49,223 nt of DNA, taken from positions 1 to 49,223 of the forward strand of contig BBXU01001132.1 in NCBI GenBank assembly GCA_001598975.1. Direction: 5' to 3'. The DNA is from Parachlorella kessleri. Lineage: Eukaryota; Chlorophyta; Trebouxiophyceae; Chlorellales; Chlorellaceae. The notes under the pieces were generated by a model, which had not been told where the DNA came from, made no database searches, and was given only the letters and a program-made list of their open reading frames with translations. How positions within the stretch are numbered: the first letter of the stretch is position 1; each line of letters begins with the position of its first letter. Both the position numbers and the translations under genes were made by a program. This document shows positions 34,849 through 46,900 of this stretch, one piece after another.

Positions 34849-37800
34849 ATGCCGAGGTCCTTGACGAGCATGGCGATTAGGCGTGCCTTGCTCGTTGTGG
34901 TAGTGCTGACTGTTGTATGCAGCAGCAGTGGTGTCAAGGTGAGCGGTTTGCTGCCCAGAAGCTTGTGGTAGCTGCCAGGCCAGCCAGCTAGGCACACAGG
35001 CACCCGAACCCTAACCTGGCTGTGCTGTGCAGGGTGGCTCGCTCGGGGCAGTGTTGATGGATACAGCAGCGGTCCCCAAGCCTGAAGATTGGCTGCAAGC
35101 CGCTGTGGAAGCAATTGGAAAGGTGGGGTGGCACCTTGCCTTGGCAAAGTTGTTTTGTTGACGATCGTTGGGAGTAGCAAGACTGTGTGTCCCGGCAACT
35201 GGCGCTCTGCTGCACCGCCCACCTTGCAGAGGCAGGAAGACTTGTTTGGAATCGCTGACAGCGTAGTCCCCAACCTCCTTGACCAAGTGGCAAGGCAGCA
35301 GGCACACCCTGCGGCCACCGACAGCAGCGGCCACCAGAGAAAGCTGCATGCCGTGGCAGCGGCAGTCACCCTGGATAGCATCACAAGCAAGATGCGGCAG
35401 ATGTCCCAGGACCTCATCAAGATGGAAATCAAGGATGCCACACAGTCGGTGGCCAACTCTGTGCGGGTCAGCGAGGGGCCGGGGCAGGGGGCTATGGAGT
35501 GCTGGCTGATACCCAGATGATGTACGCATAGGTTTTGAGAGGTGAATGCTTGCCTGTACAAGCAGGAGCCTATACAGCACAGCTGCACTGTCAGTCACTA
35601 TATAGTTAGCCACCCCTGCCTCCTTGCCATAGCCCTGGCTGCAAGCTGTTCAGGTTGTGTGCTGCCCCTCCACCCTCCCTGCCTGTGCGGCAACCCCCTC
35701 TTGAGCTGCCTTTCTCCAGGCGGCGTTTGGCGTCGCAACCTCCAATGCTAGCAGCACCACTGCAACCACCGCCGCGGCACAGGCAACCGCGAACGCTGCC
35801 GCCAGCCTGTTGCTGGGAACTGTCCAGGACGCCTTAACCAATCCTGCCCCTGCCGTCACTGCGGGCATTATGACCAAACAGCTTGGTAGCGGCCAGTTCC
35901 TCACCAGCTTGCTGGGAGGCAGCAGCAGCTCAAGCAGCAGCACGGCACCCCCCAGCAACTCGGTGGCTGCAGCGCTAACGTCTGGCACGCAACTGTTTGC
36001 CAATGCCCTCAACCAAGCCTCTGCCGTGGCGGCAGCCGCGGCCGGCGGCAGCAACGGCACCGGCCTGAGCAACCCCCTGGCAGCAATCATGGGTGCAGTT
36101 GGCCAGCTGGCCGGCACTGCTGGTTCCGGCAGCAGCCCCTCACAGGTCTCAGCTGCCGCGGCAGCCACCAACCTGCTGTCAGCACTGGCATCAAGTGCGG
36201 GCGGGTCCGGCGGTAGCAGCAGCCCTGTGGGCGGCTTCCTCTCCCAGCTGCTGACGCCCGCTGCTGCTGGGAGCGGCGGCGGCAGCAGCCTGCTGTCGGG
36301 GCTGTCTCAGGTGACCCCGGCGGGCGTGAGCTCTGCGGTGCAGGCGCTGCTCAACCCCGGCACCATGGCCTCCGCAGCGCAGTCCCTGCTTGGCACCCCA
36401 ACCGCCCAGTGAGTGATCGGTCGCCTTCACTTGCCTGCTGCCTGCCTGGTTGTCATGTGACTCTCCCATTTTTGTGGTGATCTGCTGTGGTGCTGTGCCA
36501 CCTACCACTCTTGCTGCTGCCCTGACCCTGCGGGGCTTTCTCCTGCGCTCGCACTGATAGCATTTGTCCTGCCCCCTCAAACTGCTGGCCTTGTCCTGCC
36601 CTCACATAGCTGGTTCTGTGCTTTGCAGGTCAGCCACGTCAGCGCTCAACCAGCAGGCCCAGACCATCATGGACGTCATCAACCAGCACAACGTGGACTT
36701 TGCCAGCATGTTTGCCGAGGTTAGCTCGTCCCTCACCAGCGCCATGGCAGACTCTGCAGCCAGCACCAAGGCTGCACCTGTGGGTGCTGCTGCAAGCCCG
36801 GCCCCGTTGCTGACGGCGGGGGCAGGGGCAACCTCGCCAGAAGGGGCTGCTTCTGCTCCAATGGCTGCTTCAACGGCTGCTGACAGTGTCCTTCCTGAGG
36901 GTGCTGAGTCTGCTGACACTGCTGCCACCGGCGCCGCCGGCGCCCGGCGGCTGCGCAGCGTGGCAGCCTCCGCGGATGAGGCGACCCGCATGCAGGAGCT
37001 GATGGTTGCCCAGGAGTTGCTGGGGCGGTACCGGGTGCTGAAGGTGAGAACTTTTAGGAGCATGCGACCGGCAAGCGTGCGTGTCATCGCAAGGCTTCCA
37101 GGTGTGCCGGAGGTTGAACAGTTATATTTGGCTGCAACTGCAATTTGGCAGGTGGGGGCTTTGGGAGTGCAGCATCTCCAACGGGCGTTGGGCGCAGAGG
37201 CCTGCCTGGCTCTGACCCTGCCCTGCGCTGAAAATCTCTCTATGTTCCGTCTGCAAGCACTGTGCAAGGCACCCTCTGTTGGAGGAGCTCATGGCTGACA
37301 CTCCATCTGCGAAATAGGGGTTCAACACGCCCTGCTTGCTTGCTTGCCGCAGGCTCACTGGGAGCGCGTGGTCAAGCCGCATAACGAGCACACACGACGG
37401 GCCCTGCTGAGCTACGCCGCCGAGCAGCAGGCTGTGCTGGGCCAACCCTTGGTGGGAGCACTGCCGCTCCAGGGGGCGCCACCCACCTCACCAGAACCAG
37501 TGCTGCCACCCGTGCCGCAAGCTACTGTGCGCGACATTGTTACCTACGCACCTCATGTGCCTGTGTTGGTGTCTCCCACTAGCGCCCCGCCTGCCGCTGG
37601 CCCTAGCCCATCCCAGCAACTGCAGCCCATCGGCCAGACCCCATTGCAAACAGCTGAGGGCTCTCATGAGTTTGACATCGACCTGGTAGTGCCTGCCTAC
37701 GAGCGGGTGTTTGGCGTGCGGTCCAGCCAGTCAACCATGCAACCCCAAATGGAGACGGTGCAAGTGGTCCTGGTGCAGGTAAGCTTCCATATACACGCAT

Positions 37801-40146
37801 GTGTGGGCTGCTGACATGGACCAAGCTGTATTCCATGGGGTTGCACTGATGTCTGGGGGAGGTGGCTGACATGCTGATGCAATGGATCCATCATGTGGGG
37901 TTGGCAGGGTATGTAAGACTTGTTCTGACATCCCTTATCTGTCCTCCTCGGTTGGTGTGTACTTGTCATAGTCCACCACAAGCCAGGGCCCCACTTAAGG
38001 ATCCCACACAATTCTTGTGTGGGTGTGCAGAGCATGGACGCCCTCTCAGCAGGCCAGCAGGTTATAGATGGCCTGCTGGGCCTGCTGCGCGACACCGTCC
38101 GTATGACCCTGTCAGCAGCGGCACCGCCAGTGCAGCACCCTTATGCACTGTACCAGCAGCAGCGGCCGCTGGTGGTGGTGGATGACTGGCAGGAGGCGCC
38201 TTGGTCAGTACAGCCACAGCCTCGGCCCCTGCCATGGAATCCACAGGTGGACGTTGTGGTGGAGCCCTCTTACGGGGCTGCTGGAATGGATGACGACTCC
38301 CTTGAGGCCCTTTTTGGCTCCCTCTTTGATGCGGCTGACCAGGAGGCGTACGAGTATGAGATGCGGAGGAGGCTGCAGGGTGCCCCGGCTGTCAAGGTGA
38401 GGGAGGGCAGTGGGATATGTGGGGTTTGAGGACTGGACTAGAGGTGGCGGCCGCTACAAACAGGGATACACACGCGGCAGCAGGGCGGCGGGGAAGTGCC
38501 TGTGCCAGGAGCGAAGGGAAATGCGCAAGGGAAAGACTGAGAGGAAGCAGGCAGCCAGAAATCCACGTCACCTTCTGACAGGATGCCAAGTGGGAGAGTC
38601 CCAGCACCCCATGGCCAGCTAGATGTATGTTATGTAGCTGATGTCATGCGGGCAGGCTTGCTGCCATCGCATGGCCTTTTCGGACTGTCACTGGTGCCCT
38701 GGAGGACATGTGGAATAAAACAATTAGACGTGGTATTAAAAAAGGTAGTCACCATGTAACTTTGTTGCCGTCCTCCATGCAGCAAGAGCGCAGTGCGGCG
38801 GGGGATCAGGCAGCGGAGGACGACTCCTACTCTGAGGGCTCCTATGACGATGATTATGCGTGAGTCCCTGTGACGGCATTGATTGCTCACGGTGCCAGTA
38901 GTGCTTTTTATGTTGATACGACTGGAGTTGTCGTGTTGTTGCTTTCCTCAGTGGGATGGCAGCAGCTGGGACCAGCTTCAGGGGTGCATGTAGTACACGC
39001 CGGGAGATTCCCCTTGCAACAATATTCTATGCCGCAACTTGATGGCATGACACCTTCCTTCCTGTGTCGTGTCGCAGGGATGACTACAGCTGGTTGGAAG
39101 GGGACGAGCAGCTGGAACCCCTTGTCACCCCTGTTTTGCTCGGCCTGGCAGCCTCGTCTGCCTCAGGCCAACTAGCCTCGCCAGATGCACCCGGCCTGCC
39201 TGACGTCCTCCTGGAGCTTGTACTCCACATGGCCACAACAGTGGCCGGGGGTGATGCTGCGTCTATGGCGCTCACCACAGAGCAGGTTCAGCTGCTGTCC
39301 GACATGCTGGCAGAGGCGGCTGCTGCTGCCGCTGACAGCGATGGGGGAGACGACATCATCTCGGCAAGCTCCGAGACAGTCCCAGGGCTGCCCAACTTTG
39401 CGGTGTTTGGGGGTGAAGCAAGCCTGGGTCAATGGCAGCAGCGACGCCGGCGGCAACAGCACTTCCACCGGCTCTGGGGCCCTCAGCGCTATTGCCGCCG
39501 TGGTGCTGCCGCTGTCGGGGCTGGCGCAACGCCCTCCTGCGGGCCAGCATGGCAGCAGCCTGATGGACAGCTTCGGGCCCAAGTACTGGGGCCTGACCAT
39601 CTCCCTCGCTTTTGTGGGCATGCTGCTTGGGGCCGTGGCCGTGGCAGTTGTCCGCAGGTAAGGAGACCCTACCTGTTCATGGTGGCACAGGCACTGCAAC
39701 ATAAAGGAGCGAGGGGTTTACTGTATTGTTTGGATAGGAGTCTCTGTATGTTTGGTAAGGAGCTCCTGGAATGTGTGCCCGCCACTGTGCTCACTGTGCT
39801 CTGCGGCACCCATGTTGCTACTCAGTGAAAGCAAGGCTGGGCACACGGGCCTGACTTGGGTTGTTGCGGCGGGCATGCTCAAAAGGACAGGCTTTTCCCG
39901 TCCCCGGCTAAGGCTACTTCCCCTGTTTGTTTCAGGTCTTCGTCGTCCCGTCTGGACCGAGATGACTCGTACAACCACGTCCCTGGGGTTCCTCAGCAGA
40001 CTGCTCGTCAGACCCCAGCCCATCCCAGCCAGGCCCCTGCCACTAGGGCGACAGAGCAGCCAGCTGGCGGCTGGGTGGGTGTGGTCCACGACAAGGTGGC
40101 TGCCCAGGGCGGTGTGGTCAAGAAGTTCAGCAACCTTCCAGCTTAG
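34849..40146 (+). CDS. Large orphan secreted or type I membrane protein, about 1057 aa, with apparent 1-nt frameshift
   Basis: Exons 34849-34938, 35033-35122, 35230-35460, 35720-36408, 36629-37043, 37353-37778, 38031-38396, 38783-38859, 39078-39657, 39936-40146; all introns GT-AG and in phase. The N-terminus is a signal peptide (MAIRRALLVVVVLTVVCSSS from the second ATG at 34870; the first in-frame ATG is 34849). Exon 3 is a helical segment (QMSQDLIKMEIKDA), exons 4-5 are very rich in Ala, Ser and Gly, exon 8 is acidic (SYSEGSYDDDYA), and exon 9 ends in a transmembrane helix (LTISLAFVGMLLGAVAVAVV) with an RR stop-transfer, followed by a short cytoplasmic tail. Exon 9 needs a +1 correction at the G5 run 39409-39413: upstream codons use one frame, the glycosylation-site-rich stretch and membrane helix the next. 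The summed exon length is exactly one base over a multiple of three. No family recognised; possibly a cell-wall or surface protein. Confidence 0.65.
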
Positions 40147-40902
40147 GCTGCTTCAGGCCACCTATTGTGCGGGAGTGTAGGGCGGGGCTGGAGCGAAGGG
40201 ACGTTGTTACTGCCATCATGCCATTACTCTGTTATTTGTTCCTGGCTCCCTAGCGACTGCACACTGCGCGCAGGATTGACTCATTCTTTTTCATTCTTGC
40301 ATGACTGTGGTTTGCATGAGCAACAAAGTCAAGGCCGCCACCTGCTGTGGACCACAAATCCTGCCTAGCTCGCAGCTGACATGCACACGTCCTGAAAGCT
40401 GCACACCCAGCTTTGTACTACATGCACTCCAGCTGCAACTAGCTGCAGCCTTTGCAGCTCCAGCCCACTGGGCAAGATCCCTTGTTGGTTGCCGGGATCC
40501 CGAAAAGCTCACAGCAGGTCACAGGCTCCAGTAGCGCCCTATACTAACCAAGGTGACCCCACTCGATGACTTCAGACTCCAGTGCTTAGGTGGCGAGGCG
40601 CAATAGAGTCACACCTGCACGCTTTTTGCAGCCGTCAGGCTTTTAAAGGATGATATGCATGATATATGCATATATGATTCAATGGCATGCCATGGCAGCC
40701 GATGATGGCACCCCTGATGGCGCAGTCTCACTTTCTTTTCAAGTTTACGCCGGTGCTCGGCGTCAGGCAAGTGCCGTTTCCTGTTGATCACAACAGTCCA
40801 CCAGTGCATATCGCAATGCAGGTTGCGATCGCTGCCCTGGCCTGCCTCGATCGTCATCACTGAGCAAGCGGACCTGGTGTCGTGCCTGAGAAGAACTCCA
40901 GC
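40147..40902. promoter_or_regulatory. Intergenic region, probable AP-2 alpha promoter
   Basis: Between the stop of the orphan membrane protein and the AP-2 alpha ATG. It contains a perfect 14-bp palindrome ATATATGCATATAT at 40662-40675, about 230 nt upstream of the ATG, in a locally AT-rich patch. The - strand frame at 40609-40971 overlaps the first AP-2 exon and has no motifs. Confidence 0.4.
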
Positions 40903-43900
40903 ATGGCGAAAGCAGGCAACATCAGGGGTCTTAAGGCGAGTGGGGAGCTGACCGTTGCAGCTGGAAGCCACCCTGGAAGCACAAGCGTTTGGGCACGCGC
41001 GTAGTGAGCCTACGCTTACCAGGGAGCTAAGCTGGCTGCAGACCTACATCCAAGACATCAGGAACTGCTCAACCAAGGAGCAGGAGAAGGAGCGAGTGGA
41101 CAAGGAACTGGGCAAAATCAGAAAGAAGTACACCTCTGACAAAGGCCTCGCAGGTAGTTAGGCCAGCCCCGTGCCTTTGTGGCAGTTTTAAAGGGCACAC
41201 GTCTGGTGCCGGTGATGAAGTGTGTTTCACACCTCTGGCCTGGCATGCAGTCAACACTGTTGTTGGCGCACCAACTTGCACCCACTCCCTTCCTTACCCT
41301 GCAGACTATGACAAACGCAAGTATATGTGGAAGCTGCTGTACACGCGTATGCTGGGTTACGATGTGGACTTTGGTCACAAGCAGGCCATGGACCTAATAG
41401 CAGCTACAGGGTGAGATACCAGCTTGCAGAAGGCACAGCCTAGGATATTGGCCCTCCTGGGGTGTGCTACAAAACCTCAGCCCAGGCCAGCCTTGATTCA
41501 GGGCGCGTGACGGCAGCATAGAGAAGCTATCCGTCCTCCTGAGTAGCTCAAGGGCAAGACAGCATGCGAGTTACCTTGCAGGGTGCCGTGACGTTGGCGC
41601 ACACTGCGGGTGTGCGCGGATGTTGACATTCCTTTATGTCACTGCTGTGTGTTGCAGGTATGCTGAGAAACAAGTGGGATATGTAGCCTGTTCTGTTCTT
41701 CTGACAGAGGTACGTCAGGCGGGGATGGAGTTTTGAACCTGCTTACTCCAATACAGCCAACATTGGGGCTGTATCACTACATTTCACTCCGCCAGCTGGA
41801 CAAGCTCTCCTGTTCGTGCTGTTCCGCAGAAGGACGAGTTCTTGCGGCTGGTCATAAACTCTGTGCGCAATGATCTGATATCTCGAAACGAGGCATTCCA
41901 GTGCCTGGCCCTGGACTTTGTGGCCAATGGTGGGTTGTTGCAAGGACCGCAGCTGCTTGCTTGGTAGGGTCCTCCATGGCTTACCAGTGGTAGAGAATGA
42001 TGTGGTGCTCCAAGGATTGCAGGTGCTGGCTTAACTCTCGCTTTGTGGCTTGTGGCGTGGTGAAGCGTGCAGTGCAAGTGCTCCTTGTCTTTGGCGTCAG
42101 AGAGGACTTAAGACTTACTTGGGTGGAGATGCTGCTTGGGTGAGGTTGAGTTTGATGGGTTGAATGCACTCGGGCATACTCTCCTTCTTTTCGCGTGTGC
42201 TGGATGGGAATTTTATCTGCGATCCCATGATATGCCTTATTGCAGTTGGTGGCACAGAGTTTGCGCAGCTGCTGATGACTGATGTCATGAACATCCTGGT
42301 GAGCACTGAGCGGTCTGCAGGGAGGGGTGGGGAGAATAATAGCAACCAAAATGGCGCCTCTGCTCTGGACAGTGGTTTAGTGTGGGTCACCGGGTTGAAT
42401 GGGTCGAGATGTTGGCCAGCACGCACGAATTCCTAGAGTGGAACGGTACCCCTTCTAACTCTCAGACCCTCCTGTTGCGTTGGGACTTGTTGTGAAGCCT
42501 TCCATAAGGACGATGGCCTCAATGTTGCAGAGCAATGGCGCCACTCGGCCCATTGTGCGCAAGAAGGCAGCGCTGTGCCTGCTGCGCCTGATCCGCAAAG
42601 CGCCGCCTGACCAGGAGGTCATGCAGCCCGAGGTCTGGTCGGTGAAGCTGGTGAGCAGTGCAGCAATTTTGGCCGGAGCAGCCTTCCTGCTGGCGCTACT
42701 TCAATGGATGGGTAGACGCAGAGCAGCAGGTTCTGTGAGGTTTTGCATGGCACAGCATGAAGCAGCGCCTGCAGGCGTGCTGTGGGTATGCGTGCTGGGG
42801 TACTCTCTGGCATAGCTGAAAGAGAGCCCCACCAAGTGTCCTCAGCCCTAGACACAGGTGGCACTCGGGGATGGAGCCAGGCGACCAGCTTCTGCATCCA
42901 CATGTCGCATGTCGCCCGCTCTGGTGCAGGCCGCTCTCTTGGAGGACCGCGACTTAGGCGTGCTGCTGGGGCTGGCCACGCTCCTGCTGGGCATTGTGTC
43001 CCGCAGCTACGAAGGTGGGCAGTCTGAGTGATCCTGAGGTTCTCGCAAGGAGTCCCTGGGACTCGCCTGTTGGATGCTCCCTGGGCGCCTGTCAAAGATA
43101 CGTGCGGCTGCAGCTGTGCTGGTGATGACATGTGCTGAGGGGCGATCTTGGCATTGTTGTGGGGTCCTTGCTTGATTGTTTGGGATGGGGAAGGCTTTTT
43201 CAAGTGGATGTGGAAGAAATTGGAGAGAGGGTGACCATGCTGCGAGGGTCAGCAGCTCCACATCGGCGATGTGTGGCTGATGTTGAACATAACTGAGCTG
43301 CCGCAGGGTACGACGTGTGCGTGCCCAAGCTGGTGTCTGTGCTGGACCGGCTGAAGGCCAGGGAGGTGACCCAGGACTACACCTACTACGGCCTGGCCTC
43401 GCCCTGGCTGCAGGTGCGCCGGGCTCCGCGGCTGCAAAGGGTTGCAGTCGTTGGGGTTGGCCGAAGTGGCTGTGCTGGGGTACGGAAGTATGGAATATGT
43501 GTATGGGCTTGTTATGGACGGGGGGCTATGTGTGGCGCTCATGCGCATGTATTGGGATGGGTGTGTACTGTCCCCGCGCCATGCGGCGTGACCCCGCTTG
43601 GAGGCACAACCTTACTGGGTGAAGGCCCTGTCCACCCCAAGTGGTGGCGGCGTTCCCATGTTGCATGGTTGGTTGACTGCGGTGCTGCTCATCCGTGCGT
43701 GGCTGCTGCGGCTGCTGCTGCCCTGCAGGTCAAGTGCCTGCGCGTGCTGCAGTACTTCCCCGCCCCGGAGGACCCCAGCGTGCGCAAGGCGCTGGTGGAC
43801 ACGCTTAAGCGCATCCTGGGAGGTGCGGGGGCCTGATGCTAGTCGGATCTTGCTGGACCTCACTTTCAGTGTGGGCCGCTTGGAGGAGGCCTGCGTCTGG

Positions 43901-46900
43901 AGGGGCAGTGCAGCCGATACTGATGGTGGTGCTGGCACTTGTCGTTGCCCCGCTGCCACCTGGTAGTGGTGGCGGTGCGGTGATGTCCTGGCAGGGGCCC
44001 TGCTGGTGTTCTCGTGCTACAGCAAGGCCACTGGAGGTGTTGGAGAGTTGATTATTAAATGCTTCCACAATACTGCGCTTGGCTTAGGGTGTGCCGCGCT
44101 CATGCCAACTGTGAAAAGCTTACTGAAGAGACGGGGGGCGCCAGGAGGTCTTGGCCGCCCTCCCCTGCTCAGCGCCAATGCTCCCCAGCCGCAGGAACCC
44201 CTCAAGGCCTAGCACATGCATACCTTGCAGGGTCGGAGCAGGTGAAGAACGTGAACAAGAACAATGCTGTGCACGCGATCGTGTTTGAGGCGGTGGCGGT
44301 GGCAATCGGGCTGGAGGAGCCGGACCTCCTGAACATGGGGGTGGCGCTGCTGGCCAAGTTCCTGGCGGTGCGGGAGCCCAACCTCAAGTACCTGGCGCTG
44401 GAGAACATGTCGCGCCTGGCGGAGGTGCCGGCCGTGGTGGACACCGTCAGCAGGTGGGGTTTTCCGCGGCTCCCCATGGATGATGATCCCTATGACAGGC
44501 TGAAGCGCCAGCACTAGCGGTTGGGGGGTCGCAATGTACAAGCTCCTTCCCTGCTGTGGTGGCGGCAGTCCCAGCTGATCCTGGGTATGGAGGCGCTGCT
44601 CTGCTCGCCTTTTGTAGCAGCGGACTGAAGGGGGGGTCTTGCGCTACCACGGGGGCATACATGTCGCAGTTTGTGGACAGTCGGCGTTTCGGCTTCCGGC
44701 TATGCGCTGCCGCGTCAAGCGATGGCCCCCCTGCGACCTGGTGCAGGCATCAGAAGACCATCATTGCACAGCTGCGGGACCCGGACGTCTCCATCCGGCG
44801 CAGGGCTCTGGACCTGCTGTTCATCATGTGCAACCCCAATAATGCGGTGAGTTGGTGGCAGGACAGCTCCAGTGCGTGCTGTGTCAAGGCTTTCAGGTTC
44901 CCTGCTCAGTTGTTGGTTCTAAAAGCCCCAGAGCCGAGCAGCTGGGCAACTCTGGCTGTCTCTTGTCACGGTACACATGGTAACCTTCCACCTTCTGTCC
45001 ATCTTTCAGCAGGATGTGTGATTTTCTGGCATCACAGAGCGGGCCCTGCTGGGCGCTAAGCTGCACGCCCGGTCGTGCCTGTGTGCTGTGTAGCACCACT
45101 GGTGCGGCGATCCCTCCCCCGTGTGGTGGGCCGCCCCCGCAGGTGGAGAAGAGAATTGATTGATAGATTGATTGTTTGCAGGTGGAGATTGTGGAGGAGC
45201 TGCTGGCCTACCTGGCGGTGGCGGACTTTGCCATGCGGGAGGAGCTGGTGCTCAAGACAGCGGTGCTGGCAGAGCGGTGGGTTAGGGCTGGCTGGTGCCT
45301 GGCGGACCTTTCTTACCACTATGCCTGGCCAGGGTGATTGTGGGCCGGGGGCCCAGCCTGGTCCGAGGGTGATTGTGCTGCGGGACATCGCCATGGGTTG
45401 GTGCAGCCACGTGGGGCTATAGGTTGTCAGATGGCATGGACGCATCGAGATGGTGCTCGTTGGGCGGCCCAGCAGGGCCTGCTGCTGCCAGTGCTGGGGC
45501 CAAGGACCCTTGTGGCCCAGCGGTGTAACCGTGGCTGCTGTTTGCCTGCCTGCCTGCAGGTTCCTGCCCAGCCTGGAGTGGTACGTGGACTCCATGCTCA
45601 CCCTCATGGAGCGAGCGGGCGACTTTGCCATCAACGACCTGTGGCAGGCAAGCCCAGCACACACACCCAGCTTGCTTTGCTTGGCTGGCTGGCTGGCTGG
45701 CTGTCTTTGCTTGCAGTGTCATGCCTTCTTGACAGCTTGGCGTGCTTCGCTTGGTTTTTTGTGCTGCCCTCGCACGCGAGACCCGTGCTTCTCTGAGCGG
45801 TCCTGATGCCGCCGTGCTTTGTGGAAACTGCGTGCTGCTGCAGTCGGTGGTCCAGCTGGTGACCAACAACGCGCAGCTGCACGCCTACGCCGCACAGCGC
45901 GCGGCAGAGGCCCTCCAGCGCGGCGCCTCGTTTGAGGTCTTTGTCAAGTGTGCCGGCTACCTGCTGGGGGAGTATGGGCGCCTGCTGGCGACCGGGCTGC
46001 CCACCCTGGACCAGTTCCGCCTGCTGCACAGCCGCTTCCTGGCCGCGGCGCCTGAAACCAAGGTGGGCAAGCGTGGTGGCGGGGCGGGGTGGGTGGGAGG
46101 CCAGGGGTCAGGGGACAAGGCTGCTGTCTGTCTTGGCTTGCCTGAGCTGTAATCGGTGGTTGGTGCGGGTAGTTGATCTCGCAAATATGTGGTGCACATT
46201 GCAGGGCTTGGTGCAGTGGCCCTGACCTAGCGCTGCGGCTTACCTGCCGAGTGGTCTTCGATCTGTGATTAATCCAACTGTGTCCGGTCAGATTGGGAGG
46301 AGTCCCAGCCTCTTTCTTCAGGTAGACCTTTTTCCAGCTGCTAGACATGGAAGCCCGCTGCTTCCTGAATGCAGGCCATCCTGCTGACCGCCTATGAGAA
46401 GATGCTGGTATCGGATCCCGACAGTGCTGCCTTGAGGCAGGCTGTGGCCGAGGTCTATGAGCGGTACTCGCAGTACATGGATCCCGAGCTGCAGCAGAGG
46501 GCCGTGGAATACAGGGGGCTGGCTGAGCGGCCGGGGGCGGCTGCCGCGGCGCTGCAGCCTCTCCCCAAGTGGGACCGTAAAACCAGCCTGCTGCTGCGGA
46601 GGCTTGCTGAGAAGGAGGTGGGTCTTCTTGCACTCCCTTCCAACCCGTCTAAATACAATGTTACCCAGCCACCCTTTTGGAGCCTCTACAGCAGAATTTA
46701 TATCCCCAGCTGGAGCTGTTTTTTCTGAGATCTGGGCGGGCGCGTGGGAGATGTGTGCCCGTTGTTGTCAGCGGTATTTGAGCCCCGGCTGGTGAAACGG
46801 GTTGGGGAGGGGTGGGGCAACTGATCTTGGGTAAAAGCAAGCTGCAGGGCGCTGCTGCTGCTGCAGTGGAGGTCTATCATGGGAAAGGAAGGTTGGGAGG

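Noticed and set aside
36602..37267. 221-codon - strand frame
   Set aside because: It is antisense to exon 5 of the orphan membrane protein, whose splice phases support the + strand.
39409..39434. A tiny intron to explain the frame change in exon 9
   Set aside because: The only GT...AG pairs near the switch are 26 or 36 nt long; they are too short and do not produce the needed frame.
45944..46633. 229-codon - strand frame
   Set aside because: Antisense to AP2A exons 15-16, which are clearly coding on the + strand.
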